A stretch of DNA of 50,656 nt from Limivivens faecihominis (GTDB taxonomy: Bacteria > Bacillota > Clostridia > Lachnospirales > Lachnospiraceae): contig NZ_JAJEPR010000024.1 of the NCBI RefSeq assembly GCF_020686945.1, positions 1 to 50,656 on the forward strand. Direction: 5' to 3'. Below, in pieces: positions 9,413 to 18,421 of this stretch; position 1 is the first letter of the stretch, and every line of letters begins with the position of its first letter. Both the position numbers and the translations under genes were made by a program. Under the pieces are notes generated by a model, which made no database searches, was not told where the DNA came from, and worked only from the letters and a program-made list of their open reading frames with translations.

Positions 9413-9447
9413 AAAAAAAGAACAGCTGGCACAACTGTTCTTTTTTT
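9413..9447. terminator. bidirectional terminator
   Basis: AAAAAAAGAACAG pairs with CTGTTCTTTTTTT around a 9-base loop. The flanking A and T runs make it work on both strands, ending the ROK repressor (plus) and the GH78 operon (minus), which converge here. Confidence 0.9.
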
Positions 9448-9465
9448 GCTATCGTTTTGAATGTA

Positions 9466-11784
9466 TTACCTGCAGGATGCCAGATACCAGCAGCCCTGTC
9501 CTTTTTCCAGATAAGGCTTCTTGCTGTCCTCAATCATCAGATCCTGATCCAGCATAAGCTCACAGCTTACAGTGTCTGGGCATTTTACTTCCAGATAAAT
9601 CCGTTCACCCTCTCTCTTCCAGTAGACAGATACTTCACCGTCCGGAAGCTGATGGCTGGCTTTTGCATAGGTCAGGCTGCTAATGAAGGTCGGCCGGATC
9701 AATACTTTTTTGCTGTTTTCCACATGAATGCCTCCGGGGTATTTCATGTACCACTGAACCACATCACAAAGGAAGTGGTGATTCAGAGAAGCATTTCTAT
9801 ATTTCATGTCTGACATGATCGTTTCCGGCATGGAGGTCTCGCCTGCTTCTACAAAATAGCCATAACTCGGATAAGAAGGTCCGGTGATCATCCGATATGC
9901 CAGTTCCGCTTCTCCGTAATCAGAAAGTACATGAAACATTACCCGCAGTCCCAGGAAACCACAGTTCATCTTATCACCATCTCGATGGATGATCTCCATT
10001 AAGCGCCGGAATGCCTCCGGTTTTTCTCCCGTATCAAAAATATCATAATAAATCGCCAGCGCCTGAGCTGTCTGACAACTGCTCTTTACCAGCATCCTGT
10101 TCAAATCCAGGTACTGGTTCCGGATCGCCTCACGCAGTTCCCGTCCAAACTGTACTGCATAATCACGGTTCAGTGACAGTCCTGTCTTGTCAAACATAAC
10201 CTCTGCTTCCCGGCACATCAGGTATACCATCACCGTATCCGTAAATCCCAGAGGCGAAACATAATCATCCGCTGCCCGGTCTACAGGAACCCAGTCACCC
10301 AGTCCGATGGCAATAATGCCATTTTCATCTCTCTGTCTGGAAACATATTCCAGATAGCTCATCATTGCATGGGCATTTTCTTTTATGGGCTCTGTATCAC
10401 CGCGATACTTGTAAATGATATAAGGCAGTTCAAACAATACCTTATCCCAGGCAGGTCCATTCCCCCATGCAAAGCCCCAGTCGCCAGTAGGAATGATCCC
10501 TGGAATTCTTCCCATGGGATCCTGCGCAAGCCGGATGTTATTCAGCCATTCCTTCCAGCTCTTTTCCGCCCCCATAGTCAGAATCATATGCTCTGCAGAT
10601 ATCTGGGCGTCCCCTGTCCAGCCGTTCTTCTCGCGATGCGGACAATCTGTCGGAAAATAGTAGAAATTCGCCCGGTCACTTACCCTTGCTATATGATAAA
10701 TCTCATTCGCCAGCTTATCAGAACACTCAAAGGATCCTCTGTTTTCCAGATCGGAACTCATCACCAGATAAGTAAACAAATCCTCCGTTGCCTGTTCTTC
10801 TTCAATTCCGGTCACATAAAGATACCGATACCCATGGTATGTAAACATCGGTTCAAAAACTTCTTCCTCTTTGCTGCCTACGATATAGATGTCTCTCTGA
10901 GAATAGCCATCCGGATAAAAATAAATATTCTGATAACTTAAAGCCCCGTTTTCCAGCAGTTCTCCACACTGGATATCGATGCGCTGTCCTTTATGCCCTT
11001 TGATTTTCAGGCGGAAAATTCCGGCATTGTTCTCTCCAAAATCATAAATGTAACCGCCCTCTTTTTCCAGTCCGCTTTCCGGTGTGGTCTGTCCGCACAG
11101 CCCTTCCGGCACATCTCCCCGTGGAGTATAATCTGCCAGAGCGCCCTTCCAGATTTTCACCGGTTTTCTTTCTTCGACCACTGCAATGGGCTCTGCTTCA
11201 CACAGCTTCGCTTTTCCTCTTGGCCGATCTGCCAGAATGGGTTTATGCCAGTTCTCATCTTCCTGGAAACCTGGCTGATCCCAGCCTTTTTCTTCTTCTC
11301 TTTTATCAAAAAAGACTCCTGACCGCAGATCATTGAAAAATATCGGGCCCTTCTTACAGGAAAAATCCATTGCATCAAATTCCTGTTTTTCTCCGTCACT
11401 TTCCACTTTCATGGAAAGAGCCAGTTTCGGAGCCGAGTTGAAGACATTGTCCATAAAATCCCAGACACGGGTCTTGGAATTCTGGAAGCCATCTCCCAGC
11501 ATCACGCCAATGACATTTTCTCCGGCCTTCAGCCAGGGCGTCAGATCATAATGATCATAATAAACAATATGATCCGTATTGGAAATATAAGGAGCCAGAT
11601 AGCCCTTTGTAATCTTCTCTCCGTTAATAAATAGATCATAAAAGCCCAGTCCGCAGATCAGGATTTCACCGCTCTGCGATCCTTCTTTTAACACAAAGCT
11701 CTTCCGGAAAACAGGAGCTTTTACATGCTGTACATAAGAAGAATATTCTCTGCATTCACTGACAAAACGATTTGAAAAATCCAT
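9466..11784 (-). CDS. GH78 alpha-L-rhamnosidase
   Basis: This 772-residue enzyme removes terminal alpha-L-rhamnose from oligosaccharides. An N-terminal beta-sandwich (about 20-150) carries the GH78-typical run GLGFYDLFINGEKI, followed by the Bac_rhamnosid region and an alpha6/alpha6 barrel. The catalytic block DCPHREKNGWTGDA gives Asp380, Glu385 and Asp392, matching the D567/E572/D579 set of Bacillus RhaB. A later SMPETI motif is a candidate for the general base. No signal peptide is seen. The start is the ATG at 11784 with GGAGG five bases before it; the longer in-frame start lacks a comparable site. It is the last gene of the operon after a binding protein and two permeases, so it acts on imported rhamno-oligosaccharides. 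Confidence 0.92.
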   Translation of the reverse strand: MDFSNRFVSECREYSSYVQHVKAPVFRKSFVLKEGSQSGEILICGLGFYDLFINGEKITKGYLAPYISNTDHIVYYDHYDLTPWLKAGENVIGVMLGDGFQNSKTRVWDFMDNVFNSAPKLALSMKVESDGEKQEFDAMDFSCKKGPIFFNDLRSGVFFDKREEEKGWDQPGFQEDENWHKPILADRPRGKAKLCEAEPIAVVEERKPVKIWKGALADYTPRGDVPEGLCGQTTPESGLEKEGGYIYDFGENNAGIFRLKIKGHKGQRIDIQCGELLENGALSYQNIYFYPDGYSQRDIYIVGSKEEEVFEPMFTYHGYRYLYVTGIEEEQATEDLFTYLVMSSDLENRGSFECSDKLANEIYHIARVSDRANFYYFPTDCPHREKNGWTGDAQISAEHMILTMGAEKSWKEWLNNIRLAQDPMGRIPGIIPTGDWGFAWGNGPAWDKVLFELPYIIYKYRGDTEPIKENAHAMMSYLEYVSRQRDENGIIAIGLGDWVPVDRAADDYVSPLGFTDTVMVYLMCREAEVMFDKTGLSLNRDYAVQFGRELREAIRNQYLDLNRMLVKSSCQTAQALAIYYDIFDTGEKPEAFRRLMEIIHRDGDKMNCGFLGLRVMFHVLSDYGEAELAYRMITGPSYPSYGYFVEAGETSMPETIMSDMKYRNASLNHHFLCDVVQWYMKYPGGIHVENSKKVLIRPTFISSLTYAKASHQLPDGEVSVYWKREGERIYLEVKCPDTVSCELMLDQDLMIEDSKKPYLEKGQGCWYLASCR

Positions 11785-11854
11785 ACAAACCTCCTTTTTT
11801 CTGTTTCCTGTCATCTCCGCAAATACCTTTCACAGAAAGACATCTATTTTTTTC

Positions 11855-12793
11855 TCAGCCTTTTACTGATCCGATCATAATACCCTTTTCAAAATATTTC
11901 TGAAGGAAAGGATAGATCATCATCATCGGCAAAGTGGAGATCACAATTACTCCATATTTGATCATGTTGGCGGTATCTGCCTGTTTGATCAGAGCCATCA
12001 TTTCTTCTGCGGAAAAGCTCTGTCCATTTATCATTGCCTGCTTTGCAAAGGTACTCTTTGTCAGAATTTCCCGAAGGAACAGCTGTAATGGGAACTTGCC
12101 GCGGTCTTTCAGATAAATCATTTCTACAAAGTAAGAATTCCAGCGTCCGACACCATAGTACAATGCCATAACCACCGTGATGGGTTTTGCCAGCGGGAAA
12201 ATGATCTTTGTGAAAATCTGGAAATCGTCACAGCCATCGATCACGGCAGCTTCCTGAAGTTCGTAGGGGATCGCTGTCTGGAAGTAGGTACGGCATACGA
12301 TCAGGTTGTAGGTAGAAACCAGGCCATTGACCAGGATCATCGCGCGGGTATCCAGAAGTCCAAGACTCTTTACATTCAGATAGCCGGGGATCATACCGCC
12401 GCTGAAATACATCGGAATCATAAAGAAGATCATTATGATTCCACGTCCCCGCAGGTCTTTTCTGGACAATGCATAGGCACAGGGCATCGTTGCAGCTAGA
12501 TTCAGAACCGTTCCAAAAAAGGTGTAAAAAATCGTATTCAGATAGCCTGTCCAGATTTCCTTGTACTGGAAAATGTATTTATATCCATCCAGATTCGGCT
12601 CTACCGGAAGCAGAAGCATTTTTCCTGCTGCCACCATCTTCGGATCACTGAAGGATGCGCTTACCACAAAGAGTAATGGATAAAGCATCAGAATCATCAA
12701 AGCAACCAATATAAAATAAACCACGACATCAAACGTCGTTATTCTGGCTTTTCTTTTTTTCGTTTTTGTCGTTGCTGCCGCCGTTGTTGTCAT
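11855..12793 (-). CDS. CUT1 ABC sugar permease, YtcP type
   Basis: A 312-residue membrane protein with about six helices, preceded by an unusual alanine/threonine and lysine-rich cytoplasmic N-terminus (TTTAAATTKTKKRK). The EAA loop reads QEAAVIDGCDDFQIF, with Cys in a position that is usually Ala, and the protein ends in the usual YFEKGIMIGSVKG. The start ATG at 12793 follows a GGGAGGAG site. It follows its partner permease by 20 bases and precedes the GH78 gene by 70, which suggests one transcript. Rhamnose-containing oligosaccharides are the inferred cargo. Confidence 0.9.
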   Translation of the reverse strand: MTTTAAATTKTKKRKARITTFDVVVYFILVALMILMLYPLLFVVSASFSDPKMVAAGKMLLLPVEPNLDGYKYIFQYKEIWTGYLNTIFYTFFGTVLNLAATMPCAYALSRKDLRGRGIIMIFFMIPMYFSGGMIPGYLNVKSLGLLDTRAMILVNGLVSTYNLIVCRTYFQTAIPYELQEAAVIDGCDDFQIFTKIIFPLAKPITVVMALYYGVGRWNSYFVEMIYLKDRGKFPLQLFLREILTKSTFAKQAMINGQSFSAEEMMALIKQADTANMIKYGVIVISTLPMMMIYPFLQKYFEKGIMIGSVKG

Positions 12794-12813
12794 ATTTCCT
12801 CACTCCTCCCGTC

Positions 12814-13746
12814 TTAGAATAAGCCCTGGTCCGTTGTTCTTTTTGCTATAAAGTTTGCAAGGATAAGAATGGTGCTGTTGATTACGGAGTTGAAAAGATC
12901 CGCTGCCGCACCAAAGGAGAAATCTGCCTGTTCCAAGCCTACTTTATACACATACGTTGAAATGACTTCGGAACCACTTAAGTTCGTTGTATTCTGAAGC
13001 AGATATACTTTTTCATATCCAACGCTTAAGAGGGAGCCACACTGGAGAATCAAGAGAATAATAATCGTAGGAATCAATACAGGTACATTGATGTACCAGA
13101 TTTTCTGAAAACGGTTGGCACCGTCAATCTCAGCTGCTTCCAGAAGAGACCGGTCTACACCTGACAGAGTTGCAAAATAAATAATGCTTCCCCAGCCCAT
13201 TTCCTGCCAGACAGCGCTCAGCACATAAATCCATTTAAAATTGGCAGGATCCTGCAGAAAATTGACACTTTCCCCGCCAAGCTTGGTAATGATGATATTA
13301 AAGATACCGGAAGTCGGATTCAGAAACAGTGTCAGCATACCACACATAACAACCGTTGAAATAAAATGCGGCGCATACGACACGGTCTGGAACGTTTTCC
13401 GGAAATGCCCGTTTGACACTTCATTCAGGAGCAAAGCCAGAATGATCGGGAGAGGGAATCCAAGAATCAGAGACAGAAGACTTAACGTCAGTGTATTTTT
13501 CAGAATAATCGGAAACCAGTAAGAGCTGAACAGACGTTTAAAGTTGTCCAATCCGATCCATTCACTTCCCATAATTCCAACGCGCATGTTGTATTTTTTA
13601 AATGCAATCAAAATACCATACATTGGCTTGTATGCAAAAAGCAGGAAAAACAAAACTGCCGGCAGACACATGACATAAAGCCGCCAGTTTTTCCAGATAC
13701 TTTTTTGTTTTTTGTGATTGATTGTTTTCTGCTTAGGCTTCGACAT
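12814..13746 (-). CDS. CUT1 ABC sugar permease, LplB/YteP type
   Basis: A 310-residue membrane protein that forms the other half of the permease channel. After a strongly basic N-terminus (about 30 residues) come six hydrophobic helices. The EAA loop is LEAAEIDGANRFQKIW, and the C-terminus is the typical short basic/aromatic tail ending in QGLF. The ATG at 13746 with AAGGAGG at good spacing is chosen over an in-frame start 19 codons upstream that would overlap a hairpin-containing gap. No ATPase gene accompanies it. Confidence 0.9.
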   Translation of the reverse strand: MSKPKQKTINHKKQKSIWKNWRLYVMCLPAVLFFLLFAYKPMYGILIAFKKYNMRVGIMGSEWIGLDNFKRLFSSYWFPIILKNTLTLSLLSLILGFPLPIILALLLNEVSNGHFRKTFQTVSYAPHFISTVVMCGMLTLFLNPTSGIFNIIITKLGGESVNFLQDPANFKWIYVLSAVWQEMGWGSIIYFATLSGVDRSLLEAAEIDGANRFQKIWYINVPVLIPTIIILLILQCGSLLSVGYEKVYLLQNTTNLSGSEVISTYVYKVGLEQADFSFGAAADLFNSVINSTILILANFIAKRTTDQGLF

Positions 13747-13832
13747 ATTTATCCTCCTTCTTATCAGCAATCTCTCCAGTAGACACTTGGGAAAAATGTT
13801 CAAACAAGCAGAACGGTCTCCCTTTTACAAAT

Positions 13833-13861
13833 AATGGGGAGGCTGCTGTCACCTCCCCATT
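13833..13861 (-). other. intercistronic hairpin after the binding-protein gene
   Basis: A perfect 10-bp inverted repeat, AATGGGGAGG/CCTCCCCATT, lies in the 136-base gap between the binding-protein gene and the first permease gene. No run of T follows, so readthrough is expected. It would favour a higher level of binding-protein mRNA by protecting its 3' end. Confidence 0.6.
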
Positions 13862-13882
13862 GGATCAAACTTTTTCTGTTAT

Positions 13883-15526
13883 TTATTCAGCGGATACTGC
13901 CAGATAACGGTCATAAGCAGCCTGCTCGATCTGAATCAGTTCTTCCATACCCATCTGGTTTACGGTTTCTTTATACGCATCCCAGCCCTCATCAATATCA
14001 GTCTGGCCGGTAATAAATTCAGCTCTCATCTGTCCAAGATAAGTAGAAACATCATTTTTCAGAGAAACTCTTCTGTTGGTTTCTTCGTTGGTATATGCAA
14101 CGATCGGATAAGCGTCCTTCGGTGTAATACCATCCTGGCGGTAAGCTTTTGCAACCAGCGCAGCCCAACCAAACTCCGTGAGCACTTCGTCTTTATCCAG
14201 GGTTTCAATCGGAACTTCAAACAGAGCTACACGATCCAGATTGGATTCATGCATGTTCAGGCAGTTATTCAGAACGGAACCTTTATAACGATATTCTTCT
14301 GCAGATGCATAACCATCCGGGCATCTCCACTTCGGAACCTTCACGCCAAGAGCTTCATTTTCATTCCAATCCCAGCCCTGTCCTTCGTATCCGATAGCAC
14401 CAGCCATCATGCCTTCTTCACTGAAGAAATAGTCAACAAACTTGGCAATTTCTTCCGGATGTTCGGTGTCAGCACTTGCTACCAGACAGATACCATCTAC
14501 AACCGGGCTGAGAACGGAAACGCCGTGATCCTGGTTATACTCAGAAGAAAGTCCGGAAACAGCAACCCAGTCTTTATCGGTGCTGATATCAGTAACAGTC
14601 AGTACGAACGGAGCAGAACCACAACCGAAAAAGCCATATCTGTCTTCCTGAGCTTTTGCAGTCTCCTGCTCACTGCTGTCATAGGTAAATGCTTCCTGAT
14701 CGATAATTCCCTCATCCCACAGTTTCTTCATGAACTTCAGGAATTCTTTGTAATTGTCAGAGGTATTTGCAAGATATACCTGGTTGTTTTCGTCTGCCTG
14801 AAGGATATAGGTGAAATCACCCCAGCCTGCAGGATAAATTCCAAACGCATCCAGAAGGGTTCTCTCAGCTCCCTGGTAGCCGCCGTAGGTATCCCACAGC
14901 ATCGGGATCTCATCGGTAGCATCACCATTTCCGTTTGCATCCTGTTCTTTGAAAGCTACCAGAACGTCATACAGCTCGTCCAGAGTAGTCGGAACCTCCA
15001 GACCCAGGTTTTCCAGCCAGGTCCGTTTGATAAAGGTTCTCATCAGACGGTCTGTCATATCGCTTCGAATCTGAGTCATGCCATAAATATGGCCATCCTC
15101 AGTCGTCAGGAAAGACTCCAGCTCCGGATACTCTTCAAAGGTAGCTACCATGTTCGGCATGATATCACGATACTGATTGAAGTCCAGAAGATATCCCTGA
15201 GAACCGTAAGAATTGACATCACTGATCGAAAATCCGGCGTTCAGAATCAGATCCGGCAGTTCATTTCCTGCAAACAGAAGTGTTCTCTGGGTCGGCCAGT
15301 CCGTCTCTGTAAAATCACATTCCAGGTTGATTCCCAGGCGATCCTTGTATTCCTGAATACATGCAAGGTTCGTCCAGTCTTCCAGTCCTGACGGTTTGTT
15401 TCCTGCTACTGTCAAGGTGACACCCTCTTCAGAAATCTTCTCACTGGCACTCACGCTCACACCCATTCCCATTGTCATTGCGCCGACGAGCAGTAAAGCA
15501 ATCACTTTCTTGTTACGATTTTTCAT
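13883..15526 (-). CDS. extracellular solute-binding protein, LplA/YtcQ-like
   Basis: This 547-residue protein is the substrate receptor of the rhamnoside importer. A Sec signal peptide (KNRNKKVIALLLVGAMT, cleavage probably after VSASA-like residues 26-29) is followed by a family 1 periplasmic-binding fold of the long LplA subtype. The segment QDANGNGDATDEIPM resembles the DxNxDGxxDE calcium-loop motif common in this subtype. It has no lipobox cysteine. The start is the ATG at 15526 with AAAGGAGG before it; an upstream in-frame start is rejected because it lacks such a site. It is the first gene of the operon and has a 310-base upstream region with palindromes and an AraC gene behind it. Confidence 0.87.
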   Translation of the reverse strand: MKNRNKKVIALLLVGAMTMGMGVSVSASEKISEEGVTLTVAGNKPSGLEDWTNLACIQEYKDRLGINLECDFTETDWPTQRTLLFAGNELPDLILNAGFSISDVNSYGSQGYLLDFNQYRDIMPNMVATFEEYPELESFLTTEDGHIYGMTQIRSDMTDRLMRTFIKRTWLENLGLEVPTTLDELYDVLVAFKEQDANGNGDATDEIPMLWDTYGGYQGAERTLLDAFGIYPAGWGDFTYILQADENNQVYLANTSDNYKEFLKFMKKLWDEGIIDQEAFTYDSSEQETAKAQEDRYGFFGCGSAPFVLTVTDISTDKDWVAVSGLSSEYNQDHGVSVLSPVVDGICLVASADTEHPEEIAKFVDYFFSEEGMMAGAIGYEGQGWDWNENEALGVKVPKWRCPDGYASAEEYRYKGSVLNNCLNMHESNLDRVALFEVPIETLDKDEVLTEFGWAALVAKAYRQDGITPKDAYPIVAYTNEETNRRVSLKNDVSTYLGQMRAEFITGQTDIDEGWDAYKETVNQMGMEELIQIEQAAYDRYLAVSAE

Positions 15527-15836
15527 AAAAACCCTCCTTTTTATTAATATTTTATTTTTATACGTCAATTCCGTATAAATTCATTGTTATTAGACACTTT
15601 TCGACTTTGTGTCGAAATCGTCTATTTTATTTTCTCTATTTTTCGAAATCGAATGTTTATTTGAGCTACTTCAACAGTATAGCTATTTTTTCTTGACATT
15701 ACAAGTGTTTTTTGATGTGTTTTGTGCATTTCATCGAAATAGATAATGTTTTCCTTTTTCTTTTATGCATTTTTTACATTTGTCTAATCTTTCTCCACAT
15801 TATATTTATGGCAAAACGCCAAAATCAGAACTTCCA
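15527..15836. promoter_or_regulatory. upstream region of the rhamnoside transport operon
   Basis: This AT-rich gap between the AraC stop and the binding-protein start carries two dyads with the same core. One is TTTCGAC/GTCGAAA with a 5-base spacer at 15599-15617, the other TTCGA/TCGAA with a 2-base spacer at 15642-15653. A weaker TTTC/GAAA pair lies near 15730. They sit 75-130 bases before the start codon and are candidate operators. No confident -35/-10 pair was seen on the minus strand, which would fit activator dependence. Confidence 0.45.
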
Positions 15837-16754
15837 TCATCGCTCTACAACAGAAGCCCAATGCTTCCGGAATTCCAGGGGTGTCATGCCTTCCCGTTCC
15901 CGGAACAACTGGATGAGATGGCTGGCATGATGAATTCCAACCTGATAAGCAATCTCCTCCACAGAAAGCGTTGTTTCTTTCAGAAGGATTTTCGCCTGAT
16001 TGACACGGATGCGAATCAGATACTGATGAATGCTTTCTCCAGTGCAGCGGGTGAATTCTCTGGAAAGATGATATTTGCTGATATTCAGGTAAGCAGCAAT
16101 GGTATCTAATGTGAGCGGTTCTGAAAAATGTGCCTGCAAAAACTCAATACTTCGATTCACATAATCCGGCATCACAAAAATCTGTCTGGAATCTGTCATA
16201 CTTTGAATCATAAGTTCCGTCACAAGATTCGTAATAAGGCTGGCGGTAAGAATATCCGTATAAACTGTTTTTTTCCTTGCAAGAGATAAAATCCGGCGTA
16301 AGGTACTTTCCACAAGAAACGTATCCTGCGGCATCAGAACGGGATGCTCCGCTGAATGAAAATCTTCAAAATAATGCTCCGCGCCCGGGCCATTGAAATG
16401 CAGCCACAAAAATTCCCAGGTGTCCGCGTCCGCATTTTCGTAACGATGTGGTTCCCGGCAGTCGATATAAAAACAGCTTCCCTGTTCTATGGCCATCGTC
16501 TGTTTTCTCCAGGTAAGCTTTCCTTTACCACGAATTGTATAGACAATCAGAAAAGACGGAAGCCCGGACCTCTCTGTATAGTAGGGCGGCTTGGTCTTAA
16601 AAACTCCACACTCCTGCACATACAGATAATGAGCCTGGGTAGACGGGTTGACTGTATTCAGAAAACGGATGGAATCTTCAGACCAGGTATAAGAGGCCTG
16701 CTCGTAATAGTCCGTATGGTCATTTCCCAGATGAAAGGTCGGATGATTCTTCAT
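15837..16754 (-). CDS. AraC-family transcriptional regulator
   Basis: A 305-residue regulator with an N-terminal cupin-like sugar-sensing domain (about 40-150, including FYIDCREPHRYEN) and a C-terminal pair of helix-turn-helix motifs (about 205-300). The second contains EEIAYQVGIHHASHLIQLF and then EGMTPLEFR, the AraC signature. It lies between the GH78 transport operon, on the same strand, and the divergent isomerase/GH106-like pair, so it is positioned to control both. The start is the ATG at 16754. The effector is unknown; L-rhamnose or a rhamno-oligosaccharide is the obvious guess. Confidence 0.88.
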   Translation of the reverse strand: MKNHPTFHLGNDHTDYYEQASYTWSEDSIRFLNTVNPSTQAHYLYVQECGVFKTKPPYYTERSGLPSFLIVYTIRGKGKLTWRKQTMAIEQGSCFYIDCREPHRYENADADTWEFLWLHFNGPGAEHYFEDFHSAEHPVLMPQDTFLVESTLRRILSLARKKTVYTDILTASLITNLVTELMIQSMTDSRQIFVMPDYVNRSIEFLQAHFSEPLTLDTIAAYLNISKYHLSREFTRCTGESIHQYLIRIRVNQAKILLKETTLSVEEIAYQVGIHHASHLIQLFREREGMTPLEFRKHWASVVER

Positions 16755-16833
16755 AATTTTCCCCTTTTCTATAACAGCAAGATTTTGATATTTTTCACCA
16801 AGATTGCGGTAGGTATTTTCTATTATGCACAGC

Positions 16834-16839
16834 TATAAT
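16834..16839 (+). promoter_or_regulatory. -10 element of the isomerase/GH106-like operon
   Basis: A perfect TATAAT lies 31 bases before the isomerase start codon in the gap divergent from the AraC gene. No good -35 is found 16-18 bases upstream, consistent with a promoter that needs an activator. Confidence 0.5.
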
Positions 16840-16869
16840 GATTTTGTAAAGACAAAGGAGGGCTGTACA

Positions 16870-18378
16870 ATGGAAAAAATCAAGAACACAAAAAAAGCAA
16901 AAATCGGTATCTATACCATGGGACTTCAGTGTTACTGGGCACAATTTGACGGACTGTGGGAACGGCTGTTATCCTATGGCAAATTTATTGCATCCAAGGT
17001 AGAAGCCATGGGGGCATCCGTTTATTATTATGGTCTGGTTGACTGTGAGGAGGAAGGCCATAAAGCCGGTGAATATTTTGTCTCCAACCATGTGGATCTG
17101 ATTCTGGCACACAGCGGTACTTATGTAACCAGTGCTTCTGTTCTTCCGGTTCATCAAATCTGTAAGGCAATGACGGTTATCCTGAATCTGCAGCCCGCTG
17201 CCCGGATTGACTATGAAAAAACAACAACCGGAGAATGGCTCGCCCACTGTGGCGCCTGTCCGGTTCCGGAGCTGACCAACGCCTTTCACCGGGCCGGCAT
17301 CCCCTACCGGATTGTCAATGGCCTTCTGGGCCTTCACGAAACACCGGAAATATCTCTCACAAATGAAGAAACTGCCAAACGTCCGGAAGCCATCCAGGCA
17401 TGGAAAAAAATCGAAGAATGGGTGCGGGCCGCAGAAGTAAAAGCCGCTTTATCCTATGCAAGATTTGGTTTTCTAGGAAATAATTATTCTGGCATGCTGG
17501 ATCTATACAGTGATTTTACAATGATCTCCGCGCAGGCGGGTGTGCATGTAGAACTTCTGGAAATGTGCGATCTGGATCGGATGCTCCGACAGGTAAGCGA
17601 CGATGAAGTAAAAGAAAAGCGAAAAGAAATGGCTGACTTCTTCCAGATTGCAGAGAAAGAATCTGCGGATCCCCGCAACCAGCGTCCCACCGAGGAGCAG
17701 CTTGACTGGTCCGCCAAAGTAGCGGCTGCCCAGGAGCGCCTGGTAAAGGAATACAACCTGGATGGTCTGGCTTACTACTACCACGGAGCTCCCGGCGGAG
17801 ATTATGAGAAGCTCCAGTCTGGTTTCATCGTGGGCCATTCCCTTTTAACCGCCAAAGGAATCCCCTGTGCCGGGGAGGGCGATCTGAAAACCTGCCTTGC
17901 CATGAAAATATGCGATATTCTTGGCATTGGCGGTTCTTTTTCAGAAATCGTGGTCACAGATTATGAAGACGGCACCATCCTCCTGGGCCATGATGGCCCC
18001 TTCCATCTGGCCATTGCAGATGGCAAACCCGTACTCCGGGGTCTGGGTGTCTATCACGGAAAGCAGGGAAGTGGTGTTTCTGTAGAAGCAAAAGTACGAA
18101 GAGGCCCCATCACCACGCTGGGCTGCTCACAGACCCGGGACGGAAATCTGAAATTCATCATCACAGAAGCAGAGGCTACGAACGGTCCGATTATGACCAT
18201 TGGAAATACACAGACTCCTGTAAAATTTCACCAGAGCCCGGATGATTACATGGAAGAATGGTTTGCCGAAGCGCCAACTCATCATTTTGCCATGAGCGTA
18301 GGACATAATGGCCGACTTTTTGAAAAAGTTGCCTGTCTCCTGGGAATCCCTGCCGTCGTTCTTGACCGAAACACATAA
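16870..18378 (+). CDS. L-arabinose/L-fucose isomerase-fold protein
   Basis: This 502-residue cytoplasmic protein belongs to the AraA/FucI fold, whose members interconvert aldoses and ketoses with a divalent metal. The four metal and catalytic positions of E. coli AraA (E306, E333, H350, H450) have counterparts with nearly the same spacing: Glu336 in AGEGDLKT, Glu359 in SFSEIV, His374 in LLGHDG and His472 in PTHHFAMS. The remaining sequence is distant from classical AraA, so the substrate may be a different pentose or deoxyhexose. The start is the ATG at 16870 with AAGGAGGG upstream; a start 15 codons earlier is unsupported. It is followed after 43 bases by a GH106-like gene, suggesting it processes the sugar that enzyme releases. 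Confidence 0.78.
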   Translation: MEKIKNTKKAKIGIYTMGLQCYWAQFDGLWERLLSYGKFIASKVEAMGASVYYYGLVDCEEEGHKAGEYFVSNHVDLILAHSGTYVTSASVLPVHQICKAMTVILNLQPAARIDYEKTTTGEWLAHCGACPVPELTNAFHRAGIPYRIVNGLLGLHETPEISLTNEETAKRPEAIQAWKKIEEWVRAAEVKAALSYARFGFLGNNYSGMLDLYSDFTMISAQAGVHVELLEMCDLDRMLRQVSDDEVKEKRKEMADFFQIAEKESADPRNQRPTEEQLDWSAKVAAAQERLVKEYNLDGLAYYYHGAPGGDYEKLQSGFIVGHSLLTAKGIPCAGEGDLKTCLAMKICDILGIGGSFSEIVVTDYEDGTILLGHDGPFHLAIADGKPVLRGLGVYHGKQGSGVSVEAKVRRGPITTLGCSQTRDGNLKFIITEAEATNGPIMTIGNTQTPVKFHQSPDDYMEEWFAEAPTHHFAMSVGHNGRLFEKVACLLGIPAVVLDRNT

Positions 18379-18421
18379 GAACACTTCCTGCACAGAAAAT
18401 GAAAAGCCGAGGTGAATCATC

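Noticed and set aside
14249..15391. A 380-codon plus-strand open frame
   Set aside because: Antisense shadow of the binding-protein gene with no ribosome binding site or domain.
15693..15730. A plus-strand TTGACA as promoter
   Set aside because: No matching -10 at the right distance and no plus-strand gene follows within the region.
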